Source of the DNA: Bacteroidales bacterium
Lineage (GTDB): Bacteria; Bacteroidota; Bacteroidia; Bacteroidales; UBA932
Reading direction: 5' to 3'
Assembly: GCA_024401745.1 (NCBI GenBank)
Contig: JAKSKK010000012.1
Coordinates: 1 to 57,945 of the forward strand
Length of the DNA: 57,945 bases
Of the stretch, positions 7,394 through 16,209 are shown piece after piece. The notes beneath the pieces are model-generated. The model saw only the letters and a program-made list of their open reading frames with translations. It did no database searches and had not been told where the DNA came from. The number at the start of each line of letters is the position of its first letter. Position 1 is the stretch's first letter. The translations under genes and the position numbers were made by a program.

Positions 7394-9004
7394 CTACTTG
7401 GTGCTTACGACAATTTCTGCAGGGAAGCAGTAGCTGGGGTCGTTGCGCTCAGAGAGTGACTGCTTGAGGACCTCGACCTTGCGCTCTACCTTGCCCTTGA
7501 AGAGCAGCTTGCTGCCGGCCTTCACGGTAACCTCCTTGTCGAGGTCGACCATCTGGTCGTTCAGGTAGATGGTGAATGTGTCGTAGTCGCACTTGCTGAT
7601 CTCGATGGTGTTTCCGTTGATTTCAGCGGTGAGCTGCTTGCCGAGGTAAGCCTTTCTCTCGGTGCTTGAGCCGGGAGCGTCGTCGTCAGACCTTCCGCTG
7701 ATGTGCTTGTCGGCAACCTTGAGCCAGTAGAAGAAGGCCTCGGGCATCTTCTTCTCCTCGTTCTCCTGGCGCCAGACTATCTTCTTGGGATAAGGATTGC
7801 GGGTATATGCGGCCATCCAGGGGAAGGCGGCGGCATCCTCGAGGTCCATCCAGTGGGGCTTGCCGGCGAGGACGTGGCACTCGTGGATGTATCCTTCGGG
7901 ATCAGCTTTCTGGAGCTCGTCGATCTTGGCGCTGGTTGCGGGAACGAGGGTGTTGCGGTCGTAGTCGGTGTCGTTTCCGCCTACCCACATCATGAACGGG
8001 AGGTTCCTCAGGTTCTCGAACCTGGTGCTGCCGGGGTGGCCTGCCATCATCGATGCGGCAGCCCAGTGGTCGGCAAGACGCGGAGCCATTCTCCATACGC
8101 CGTCACCGCCTGCAGAGTAGCCCATGAGATACACCTTGTCGGGGTTGACGCCATGCAGGACGACCATGGTCTCGATGATCTGGCGGAAGAGCCCGTCATT
8201 GCCCCTGAAGTACCAGAGGTCGTATGTGTCCTTGTATGCGCGGGGTGAGACGTAGATGCCTTCAGCCGGCTGTGCAGGGTTGGCGTTGCGGTACATGTAC
8301 TGCTGGTTCCACCACTGGCCCTCGTTAACCTTGCCCGTTGCGTCGGTTCCGCCGCCGTGGAGGGAGATCCACAGGCTGTGGCCGCCCTCGGGCTCGGTGC
8401 CGTAGGTGTCGACGAAATATTTCATCATGTGGTTGTCCTCGTCAGTGACGTAGAAGTATTCCCTTGTCTTTCCCTTGAGGGAGCTTTCGCTTGTGTCGTC
8501 GCCTGACGCAGTGCCTTTCTGCTTGGCGACCACGGCCTGGAGCCTGGCAGTCTCCTTGGCCTTCCAGTCGGCAATCACCTCAAGGCGTGCCTGCTCGGCC
8601 TCTTCCTTGCTCATGGTAGTGGGCTCGTCCGGTTCGTCCGGTGTGTCGGGCTCATCAGGCTCATCGGGCTCGACAGGAGTGCTGGGATCCACGACGGTCA
8701 CGCTGCATGAACCGGTCTTTGCTGGGCTTCCGCAGGATGCCACGATGTTAGTGGTACCGGCGGCCACGGCAGTCACGGTGCCATCGGCGGTCACGCTTGC
8801 AACTGAGGCGTTCTCGCTTTTCCAGGAGATGTTCTGGTCGGTGGCGTTGCCGGGAACAGGAAGGGCGATGAGCTTTGTGGTCTCTCCTACATTGAGGTAG
8901 ACGTCTGACGGACTTACTCTTACGCTCTCGACTGCAATCTCGTTTGTCTTGCATCCGAACAGGGCTGCCAGGACAATGAGTGAACTGATGATATATCTTT
9001 TCAT
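7394..9004 (-). CDS. Lipoprotein esterase/depolymerase-like alpha/beta hydrolase with BIG2 domain
   Basis: The 536-residue protein has lipidated Cys18, a BIG2 Ig-like domain at about 24-107 and an acidic Pro linker of repeated PDEPDE units (111-128). The catalytic region at about 180-450 has SLHGGG for an oxyanion hole, the nucleophile elbow GYSAGG (295-300, Ser297) and a late GKPHWMD that can supply the His. It resembles PHB-depolymerase or feruloyl-esterase-like secreted hydrolases. In this operon it could remove acyl esters (such as D-alanyl or acetyl groups) from the imported polymer; the substrate is inferred, not shown. Confidence 0.8.
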   Translation of the reverse strand: MKRYIISSLIVLAALFGCKTNEIAVESVRVSPSDVYLNVGETTKLIALPVPGNATDQNISWKSENASVASVTADGTVTAVAAGTTNIVASCGSPAKTGSCSVTVVDPSTPVEPDEPDEPDTPDEPDEPTTMSKEEAEQARLEVIADWKAKETARLQAVVAKQKGTASGDDTSESSLKGKTREYFYVTDEDNHMMKYFVDTYGTEPEGGHSLWISLHGGGTDATGKVNEGQWWNQQYMYRNANPAQPAEGIYVSPRAYKDTYDLWYFRGNDGLFRQIIETMVVLHGVNPDKVYLMGYSAGGDGVWRMAPRLADHWAAASMMAGHPGSTRFENLRNLPFMMWVGGNDTDYDRNTLVPATSAKIDELQKADPEGYIHECHVLAGKPHWMDLEDAAAFPWMAAYTRNPYPKKIVWRQENEEKKMPEAFFYWLKVADKHISGRSDDDAPGSSTERKAYLGKQLTAEINGNTIEISKCDYDTFTIYLNDQMVDLDKEVTVKAGSKLLFKGKVERKVEVLKQSLSERNDPSYCFPAEIVVSTK

Positions 9005-9016
9005 GTATGTGGAATG

Positions 9017-11527
9017 TTACTTGATGTAGAAGAATGTCTGTACTGTGCGCTCACCGGCGTGGTCCTTCTTGCCGTTGTCGCAGGGATAGTTGACCACGTG
9101 GGTGCTGGGGTCGCCGTAGCCTTTCACGCAGAGGGTGGTGGAACCGCCACCGTCAAGGTTCATGGCGTACTTGGGGTCGAAGTACTTGATGAGGAACCTG
9201 GTGAGCTCCTTTGCGGTGAATCCCTTACAGTTGGTGAGGCGGCCGTCCACTGTGAACATGATGAGGCGGTTGTCGCCGGTGATGCCTATGGCCGTGCGGG
9301 GGTGACGCACTCCCTGATGGTACCAGGGATGCTCGGTGTCGCTGGCGTAGGTCTGCGGGTTCACGCCTGCTGGAACATAAGTGCTTCCGAGGTCGGTGTA
9401 GCCGTCGATGAGCAGGGGAGAGCCTGAGATGATGTTGGGCATGTTCTTGAGCGTGGTGGTGTAGAAGCTGCGCTGCTCGGTGACCATTGCGCCGTACTCC
9501 GACTGGCCGTCGCCGTCCTGGCTGAAGGTTGCGGGAGCGATGAACACGCGGCCCTCGGGGCTGGTGCAGATGCCGGCGTCGTTTCTCCAGTTCATGACTC
9601 CCGTCTCAGCATTCTTGTCCTGGGTGATGTTCTTGTGTACCTTTCCGTCCACCTTGATGAATATCTGTGATGCGCCAAAGCCGGCGTTCATGCTGACGTA
9701 GGCTTCGTATTTGCTCATGATGTGGGAAGCGATGTCCTTGTTGGAGTCGTAGACATACTTCAGCTGGTAGCCCTTGTTGAGGTCAACCTCGACAACGTGT
9801 ACTGACTGGTATGCGCTGCTGACTTCATCGTATCCTTCGAAGCTCCAGAAGGTGATGCCTTCCTTGACGGTGTACTTCTCCCATCCTTTCACTCCTTCGG
9901 GGGTGACAGGCTTGTGGTTCTCGATGTCGTCTCCGGGGATCACATAGTCGGACGGGTCGTCGCTTCCGCCGCCACCTGTCTCGGTCCACGTGATGCTGCT
10001 TCCGATAAGTTCAGGTATGCTCTTGCTGAAGTCCCATCTTGCTGCATCCCAGCCCAGGTCCTTGGCCAGCTGTGAAGCGGTCTTGCCTGTGGGAGCAACC
10101 TTGCCGTGGTAGGGGGCTATGTATTTGCTTGAGCCGTCATAGTCCACACCCTCAGTGAGCGGAGAGGCCTCCGATGCGTCGGCCTGGTCGCAGAGGGTGA
10201 TGAAGTTCAGGGGGTATTTGTTCCTGTCGGTCTGGTCGGGGTTGATGCTGAACGAGAAGTCGTGCTTCCTGTAGCATCCGGCCAGGGTATTCTTCGGTGA
10301 GGTGAAGCCGACCACGGCGCCGCTGCTGTACTGGTCGGCGCGCTCCTGGATGGCTACCACCTTTGAGTTCCAGGCAAGGCAGTTCCTGATGACGTCGCCC
10401 GGAGTCTTGATGCCGCTGCTGTTCTCGTTGGCATGGCCGACGATTCCTGCTGCAGCGAAATTGGTTCTGACTGCGCAGAGGCTGATGCAGTTCTCAACAA
10501 CCGCCTTGGTGCCTCTGATGCATCCCACGATGCCTGCTGAGCGCTGGGATGACTCGGGGCACTCTATCTCGCCCTCGGTGTAGCAGTCTCTGATGATGTT
10601 GGTGCCGCTGTCAGTGTAGCCGACGATTCCGCCGACCTGGCCTCCGATCGATTTCACGTTAGCCCTGGCTGAGCAGCGGTTGATTTCTGTGTTGCATATA
10701 CGGCCGAACATTCCGCCTACGCCGTCGACGCTGCCGGTGGTGGCTGCGACGGAGCCGGATACATGCACGTTGGTGACCTTGGCGCTGTGCTCGAAGGTGT
10801 CGCTGGTGCCGGCGTAGCCTCCGACGATGCCGCAGGCGGAGTCGCCCTCGATGTGGGCGTCGGCGATCTTCAGGTCATACACCTCTCCGAACAGGACGCC
10901 GAAGAGCGATGCGTATGTCTTGAATGTGCACCTGAGGTTGGAAATGGTCTTTCCGTTACCGTTGAAGCTGATCTTGCGGGCGAAGGGAGTCTTGTTGTTG
11001 ATGGGTTCCCAGACCACATCCTTCATGTCGATGTCTGCCATCAGCTTGAAGTAGGTGGGCTCTGATCCGTCAGACTTCACCTCCTTGCACTTCTCCTTGA
11101 TCTTCAGCATATCTTCCTTGGTGGAAATCAGGTAGGGCTCGCTCTGTGTGCCCTTGCCCTTGCCGTCGTCAACGGGCTCTACGACTGCAGCGCCCTGTGA
11201 GACTGCGACGCTCTTGGTCTGGTCGCCTGCCTTGAAGGTGACGGTGGCTGTCCTCTTGTCGCCGGTGTTCTTTGCGGCGGTGGCCATTGTGGACATCACG
11301 TCGCTGCCGCCGGAAGCGGGTGAGAGCGTGAGCCAGTCAGCTGAAGACGTTGCGGTCCACTGCGTGTTGGAGGTGACTCCGATCTTCTGGGGGCCGCCAT
11401 CCTTGCCGAAGTACAGTTCCGTCGTTGAGACTGAGAGCTTTGCGGGCTCCTGTTCGGGTTTGCAGGAAACGGTGAGCAGGAGAGCTCCTGCCAGGACTGC
11501 CAATATGCCTAAAAATCTATTCCTCAT
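9017..11527 (-). CDS. Lipoprotein: BACON, GLUG module and C-terminal phosphodiester glycosidase (NAGPA) domain
   Basis: Cys22 (LLTVSC) is the lipidation site. A BACON domain (about 30-115, with WTATSSADWLTLSP) is followed by a GLUG-repeat module (about 125-505), whose end reads AKDLGWDAARWDFSKSIPEL like the modules in the two preceding genes. Residues about 545-836 form a NAGPA/DUF2233 domain with SPLLIDG, RHPRTAIGI and NLDGGGST (Asp792). This family includes the human uncovering enzyme that removes GlcNAc from a GlcNAc-1-phospho-mannose diester. I infer surface cleavage of a sugar-1-phosphodiester. It is the first enzyme after the SusCD/binding-protein block and follows the 11550-11580 hairpin. 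Confidence 0.85.
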   Translation of the reverse strand: MRNRFLGILAVLAGALLLTVSCKPEQEPAKLSVSTTELYFGKDGGPQKIGVTSNTQWTATSSADWLTLSPASGGSDVMSTMATAAKNTGDKRTATVTFKAGDQTKSVAVSQGAAVVEPVDDGKGKGTQSEPYLISTKEDMLKIKEKCKEVKSDGSEPTYFKLMADIDMKDVVWEPINNKTPFARKISFNGNGKTISNLRCTFKTYASLFGVLFGEVYDLKIADAHIEGDSACGIVGGYAGTSDTFEHSAKVTNVHVSGSVAATTGSVDGVGGMFGRICNTEINRCSARANVKSIGGQVGGIVGYTDSGTNIIRDCYTEGEIECPESSQRSAGIVGCIRGTKAVVENCISLCAVRTNFAAAGIVGHANENSSGIKTPGDVIRNCLAWNSKVVAIQERADQYSSGAVVGFTSPKNTLAGCYRKHDFSFSINPDQTDRNKYPLNFITLCDQADASEASPLTEGVDYDGSSKYIAPYHGKVAPTGKTASQLAKDLGWDAARWDFSKSIPELIGSSITWTETGGGGSDDPSDYVIPGDDIENHKPVTPEGVKGWEKYTVKEGITFWSFEGYDEVSSAYQSVHVVEVDLNKGYQLKYVYDSNKDIASHIMSKYEAYVSMNAGFGASQIFIKVDGKVHKNITQDKNAETGVMNWRNDAGICTSPEGRVFIAPATFSQDGDGQSEYGAMVTEQRSFYTTTLKNMPNIISGSPLLIDGYTDLGSTYVPAGVNPQTYASDTEHPWYHQGVRHPRTAIGITGDNRLIMFTVDGRLTNCKGFTAKELTRFLIKYFDPKYAMNLDGGGSTTLCVKGYGDPSTHVVNYPCDNGKKDHAGERTVQTFFYIK

Positions 11528-11549
11528 CGGTAGTTGAATTGAAATAAAA

Positions 11550-11580
11550 TATAGAGGCCGCCTGGCCGGCGGCCTCTATA
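11550..11580 (-). promoter_or_regulatory. Strong intercistronic hairpin inside the SusCD operon
   Basis: TATAGAGGCCGCC (11550-11562) pairs perfectly over 13 bp with 11568-11580 across a 5-nt loop. On the minus strand the stem is followed by a T-rich stretch (TTTTATTT). It sits in the 65-nt gap between the second binding-protein gene and the first enzyme gene. It may be a partial terminator or an RNA-stabilising processing site that lets surface proteins be made in excess over the enzymes. Confidence 0.75.
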
Positions 11581-11592
11581 GAATGAGTGATA

Positions 11593-13263
11593 TTACTTGA
11601 GTGCGGGTACAGCACCTGAGAGATCCCAGATGGTCTCGTCCCACTTGAGCCTCTTGGCAACTGCTGATGCGGTCTCGCCTTCAGCTGCAGCCTTGCCGTG
11701 GTAAGACTCAGTGTAGACGTTCTTATGATCGCAATTGATGCCATCGGTAAGAGGGCTTGTTGCGCTTGAGTTCTCCTGATCGCATACAGTCCACCAGTTG
11801 ATGGGGTACTTTTCATTGTCGGTCTGCTCGAGGTTCTGAACGTACTCCATGTCGGGCCTGCGGATGCAGTCGATGTAGTTGCCGTCGATGGAAGCGAAGC
11901 CGATGACTGCGCCTGGGCTGTAGTTATTCTTTCCGATCTTACGTGCGTATACCTTGGGGTTCCAAGCGATGCAGCACTTCACGGTATTGTCGTGTCCGAG
12001 ACATGCGGCTTCGCCGCTTGAGTCGAAGTGAGCCATACCCACGATACCTGCGGTACCGGTACCTGAGATGACCTCAGCGGTACTGATACAGTACTCTACG
12101 AACTGATGCTGGCCGTTGATACCGCCGGCGATTCCGCCGTAGCGCTGATGACCTGCATTGATGCCGCCGTCCTCGATGACCTGACCTGTGGTGATGCAGT
12201 TGTCAACCTTGGCTCCGTCATAAGCGTCGCCCTTGTTGAAGTAACCTACAATACCGCCGACATAGTTGCCGGTACCTGAAACTACACCGTCATAAGAGCA
12301 ACGGGTGATCTGGCCTACGTTCATCTGACCTACGAAGCCACCTACACCGTTCTTCTTGCCGAGTACGTTGCAGTTGACGCAGCGTACGTTGCTGATGGTA
12401 GCTGCAGCGCCTGAGGCTCCGCATGCTGCACCGAGAACGCCGCCGTTGTCATCAGAAACGATGTTGGCATCCTTGAATGTAACGTCATATACGTTTCCGA
12501 ATACGACACCGAAGAAAGAAGCCTTTGCACCAGTGCTTGAGAGGTTGCTGATGGTTTTTCCGTTACCGTTGAAGTCAATCTTCTTGGGACCTTCAGCATT
12601 GACCGGCTTCCAGTCTACGCCTGCGAGGTCGATGTCGTTCCAGAGCTTGACATAAGTAGGCTCTGCATCGGCTGCTGTAACGGGAAGTACGAGAGTAGCG
12701 AGGCTCTGGAGATCCTCAGCGGTTCTCATGAGGTAAGGCTTCTCCTTGGTACCAGAACCTGCGCCAGCCCTTGCGGTCTTGACGGTGAGGAACTTCACGT
12801 TGTCGTCAGCGATGTGTGCATCTGCTGAACCACTGATGTTGGTGATGACGATGGGGAGTACGTACCAGGTCTCTTCCTGAAGGATGTTGGCATCGTGTGT
12901 GATGACGATGTTGGCCTTGCCGGAGATTCTGTACATCGCGCGGATGTCAGCTGTCTCAGGCTCGAAGCGGTAGATGCTTGCAGGGAGGAGGAGAGCCTGC
13001 TCGGCCTCGTCCTTTGAAGCGTTGTACTGTGCAACGAGTGACTCGTCGACTCCGAATGTGACGGTCAGGGGAACGTCACATCCGGCATCGGTGGTCTTTG
13101 CATAGACGCTGAAGGTCTGTGAGGTCTCTTCTGCGAAACCGAGGATCTCAGAGTTGTCTGCAAAGGTCTTGTAGTATGAAGTAAGGTCTTCCGTGACTTC
13201 CTTCTGGCAGGAAATCATGGCGACTGCTGCAAAGGCAGCTACTATAAATGAAATACGTTTCAT
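11593..13263 (-). CDS. DUF1735/GLUG surface glycan-binding lipoprotein
   Basis: The start at 13263 gives a typical signal peptide ending MISC; an upstream in-frame ATG at 13275 adds four residues. Residues about 20-175 are a DUF1735 (BT_3987-type) domain with VYAKTTDAGCDVPLTVTFG and WYVLPIVIT. From about 180 to the end lies a GLUG-repeat module starting GSGTKEKPYLM and ending KWDETIWDLSGAVPALK. DUF1735 lipoproteins encoded after SusD generally bind the target glycan at the cell surface. I infer the same here. It is 12-24 nt downstream of its larger paralogue and is followed by a strong hairpin. Confidence 0.8.
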   Translation of the reverse strand: MKRISFIVAAFAAVAMISCQKEVTEDLTSYYKTFADNSEILGFAEETSQTFSVYAKTTDAGCDVPLTVTFGVDESLVAQYNASKDEAEQALLLPASIYRFEPETADIRAMYRISGKANIVITHDANILQEETWYVLPIVITNISGSADAHIADDNVKFLTVKTARAGAGSGTKEKPYLMRTAEDLQSLATLVLPVTAADAEPTYVKLWNDIDLAGVDWKPVNAEGPKKIDFNGNGKTISNLSSTGAKASFFGVVFGNVYDVTFKDANIVSDDNGGVLGAACGASGAAATISNVRCVNCNVLGKKNGVGGFVGQMNVGQITRCSYDGVVSGTGNYVGGIVGYFNKGDAYDGAKVDNCITTGQVIEDGGINAGHQRYGGIAGGINGQHQFVEYCISTAEVISGTGTAGIVGMAHFDSSGEAACLGHDNTVKCCIAWNPKVYARKIGKNNYSPGAVIGFASIDGNYIDCIRRPDMEYVQNLEQTDNEKYPINWWTVCDQENSSATSPLTDGINCDHKNVYTESYHGKAAAEGETASAVAKRLKWDETIWDLSGAVPALK

Positions 13264-13287
13264 AATCTTGTTCATTGTAAATCAGGA

Positions 13288-16179
13288 TTACTTGAGCCAC
13301 TTAAGAGCAGGAACTGAGCCGGAGAGATCCCAGATGGTCTCATCCCACTTGAGGTCCTTTGCAACTGCTGAAGCGCTTGCGTCAGCTGCTGCAGCCTTTC
13401 CGTTGTATGAAGCTACTGCTGCTGCAGCACCGGCTGTGGTGTTGGGGCTGTCGGTGAATCCGAGGGCTGCCTTTCTGTAGCAGTTCTCGAACTGGCCTGC
13501 ACCGCCAAGACCGATGATTGCACCGGAACCATACTTGGTACCTGCTGCGTTGATTGCATCGTTCCATGCGATACATCCTTTGACAAGGCTGGTCTTGTCC
13601 AGGATGTTGGTCCTGTCGGAACCACCGTCTGAGTTGTGGTTGAGCTCAGCTACGATACCGCCTGCCATGTCTGAGCAGGTGATGGTTGCGAGGCTGATGC
13701 AGTTCACGATCTGGTTCTGCTCGTTCTGTGCGCATCCGAGGATGCCGCCTACCATGAATCCAGTGGGATCTGCCATTGTGAGGGTACCCTTTGAGATACA
13801 GTCAGTGATGATGAGACCCTTCTTTCCGAAGGAACCGACGATACCGCCTACGTAGGTTGAGTTTGCAGGCTTGGCTTCGATGATGACGTCAGTTGAGCAC
13901 TCATGGATCTCGCCGAAGCACTGCTGGCCTACGAGGCCGCCGAGGCTGAGGTCGGTGGTTGAAGAGGTCTCACAGATGACTGTACCCTTGACTGAGCAGC
14001 GGTAGATGTAAGTGTAGATGTTGTCGCCTGTGGAAGCCTGACCTACGAGGATGCCGGCCTTCTTTGCGGTCGTGGTGACAGTAGCGCCCTCGATCTTGAG
14101 GTCGTGGATGTCACCCACAAGTCCCTTGATGAGACCTACCTGCTCTCCGCCTGAAACGGTGAAGTTCCTGATGGTCTTGCCTGCGCCGTCGAGGTCGATC
14201 TTCTTGCCCTTGGTCTTCTCCATACCGAGGTCGATAGGAGTCCATGCCATGCCGCCGAGGTCGATGTCGTTGCCGAGCTTGAAGTATGTGTATTCTGCAG
14301 CAAGATATGCATCGCGGTTGGAGAATTCCACCTTTACGGCCTTGTCGGCGATTGCCATGAGGTCAGAAACGTTGTAGATCATGTAAGGATCGGTCTTGGT
14401 ACCGAAGCCTGCGGGCTTGTCGGGCTCATCCTCGGAAGGAACGCTCTTGACGTTCTTGAGTGCGGGAACGTTGCCTGAGAGATCCCAAACGTTCTCGTCC
14501 CAGCCGATGCGCTTGGCAACCTGTGAAGCGGTCTCGCTTGCATCTGCAGCCTTTCCGTGATACATTGAAGACCAGAGGTCCTTGTAGTTGCAGTCAATGC
14601 CCTTGAGAGGATTGCCGGGGCCTGCGTCTTCCTGATCGAAAGGCTTGAAGTGAGCTGCTGACTCGGGATCGTCAGGACAGGTGACAAGGAAGTTGATGCC
14701 AGCCTTTCTCCAGCAGTTCTGAAGAGTGTTCTCAGGGCATCCCCATCCCATGATACAGCCACCGCCCATAGCGTAGTCATCTCTGCTGAGTTTCTGTGAT
14801 TCGGTACGGCTGTTGTCCATTGTGATGGACTCGTTCCAGGCGATACATCCGATTACATAGTTGTCAACGAGGTCTGCGGCCTTCTGGGCCCAGCTGTTGT
14901 TGTTCATGTGTCCGACGATACCGGCTGCAACGGCGTTGCTATGAACGCTTGCAAGGCTGATACAGTTCTCGATCTTGTAGCCAGGTGTCTCGAATGCACC
15001 TGCGATACCTGCGACGTTACGGTTGTAAGTCTTGGCTGCGATGTCGCCTGGGCTTGTGTATTCACCCCTGGTGATACAGTCGTGGATATAGCCGGCCTTC
15101 TTGTTACCGCAGCCGACGATACCACCTACATAGTACCTGCCGGTACCGATCTGGGTGATCTTCGCGTCGACGTCGCACTCATAGATCTCGCCACCGCACA
15201 TGCAGCCGGCTACACCACCGATGGTGTTGTTGTCGACGGTGAGGGTACCGGTGATCTTACATCCGTGTACGATACCGGTGATGACGTCGCCTGTTCCGCA
15301 GAAACCGCAGAGGAGACCTGACTTGTCCTTGCTAGTGGTAATCGAAGCGTCGATGAGGTTGAGGTTGTATACCTCGCCGCAGAGAACACCGAACATTCCA
15401 CCGTACTTGCTGCCCTCGTAAGTGAGGTTGCTGATGGTCTTGTAGTTGCCATCGAAGTCGATCTTCTCGTCGTAAGGGCTGTTGAGGTTGATAGGTGTCC
15501 AGTCCTTGCCGGCCATGTCGATGTCGTTCATCAGCCTGAAGTAGGTAGGAGCGGCAGCTGCATAAGCGTCAGCGGTCTTGACTGCATCCTCGCCGATCTT
15601 GTTGATCATCTCCTCCATACCCATGAGGCCTTCAGCATCATAGATATAGTAAGGATCAGACTTGGTACCGGAACCGATGGGCTGGTCAGGAACACCAGGA
15701 ACAGCATAGAACTTGACATAGATGGGAGTAGGATCGGCGGTAGCGTTGGCTGAACCGGAGACCTCACCTACCACGAGGGGAAGGATATAGGTCTTTCCAC
15801 CCTCGAGTGCGGGGCTGTAGGTGACCTTGATCTTACCTGTGCGTGAATCCTTGTTGTATCTGTCAATGACGACGTCATTCACAGTGAAAGAGTAGCAGTC
15901 GGAAGGAAGTACATCGGTATCCTCGCTGATGAACTGGCTGCCTGCGTCAGGATCGGCTGCGAAAGTGGCTGTGAGCTGCTCGCGTACGCCAGGGTCAGTT
16001 GTAGTAGCATAGAGGCTGATGTTTGCACTCCTACCCGGCATCATCTCACCGAGGTCGATCTCGGATCTTGCCGCGATCTTATAGGCAGCGGGGCCTCCTT
16101 CGGGGAGTTCTTCGTTTTTCTGGCAACCAACAGCCATCAGGGCGAGAGCTGCCGCGAGAACTATAGAGAGTTTCTTCAT
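13288..16179 (-). CDS. Large DUF1735 surface lipoprotein with two GLUG modules
   Basis: The start at 16179 gives a signal peptide ending LALMAVGC; ATG 16203 is an alternative with eight extra residues. A DUF1735 domain (about residues 25-165) is followed by a GLUG module from GSGTKSDPYYIYDAEGL to VWDLSGNVPALK (about 170-580) and a second one from GFGTKTDPYMIY to IWDLSGSVPALKWLK (about 595-963). GLUG modules are expected to form extended beta-helical stalks or binding surfaces. The gene follows susD directly and takes the SusE/SusF position, so I infer glycan capture at the surface. Confidence 0.8.
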   Translation of the reverse strand: MKKLSIVLAAALALMAVGCQKNEELPEGGPAAYKIAARSEIDLGEMMPGRSANISLYATTTDPGVREQLTATFAADPDAGSQFISEDTDVLPSDCYSFTVNDVVIDRYNKDSRTGKIKVTYSPALEGGKTYILPLVVGEVSGSANATADPTPIYVKFYAVPGVPDQPIGSGTKSDPYYIYDAEGLMGMEEMINKIGEDAVKTADAYAAAAPTYFRLMNDIDMAGKDWTPINLNSPYDEKIDFDGNYKTISNLTYEGSKYGGMFGVLCGEVYNLNLIDASITTSKDKSGLLCGFCGTGDVITGIVHGCKITGTLTVDNNTIGGVAGCMCGGEIYECDVDAKITQIGTGRYYVGGIVGCGNKKAGYIHDCITRGEYTSPGDIAAKTYNRNVAGIAGAFETPGYKIENCISLASVHSNAVAAGIVGHMNNNSWAQKAADLVDNYVIGCIAWNESITMDNSRTESQKLSRDDYAMGGGCIMGWGCPENTLQNCWRKAGINFLVTCPDDPESAAHFKPFDQEDAGPGNPLKGIDCNYKDLWSSMYHGKAADASETASQVAKRIGWDENVWDLSGNVPALKNVKSVPSEDEPDKPAGFGTKTDPYMIYNVSDLMAIADKAVKVEFSNRDAYLAAEYTYFKLGNDIDLGGMAWTPIDLGMEKTKGKKIDLDGAGKTIRNFTVSGGEQVGLIKGLVGDIHDLKIEGATVTTTAKKAGILVGQASTGDNIYTYIYRCSVKGTVICETSSTTDLSLGGLVGQQCFGEIHECSTDVIIEAKPANSTYVGGIVGSFGKKGLIITDCISKGTLTMADPTGFMVGGILGCAQNEQNQIVNCISLATITCSDMAGGIVAELNHNSDGGSDRTNILDKTSLVKGCIAWNDAINAAGTKYGSGAIIGLGGAGQFENCYRKAALGFTDSPNTTAGAAAAVASYNGKAAAADASASAVAKDLKWDETIWDLSGSVPALKWLK

Positions 16180-16209
16180 AACCTTATTGATATTATCGTG
16201 CATAAATCA

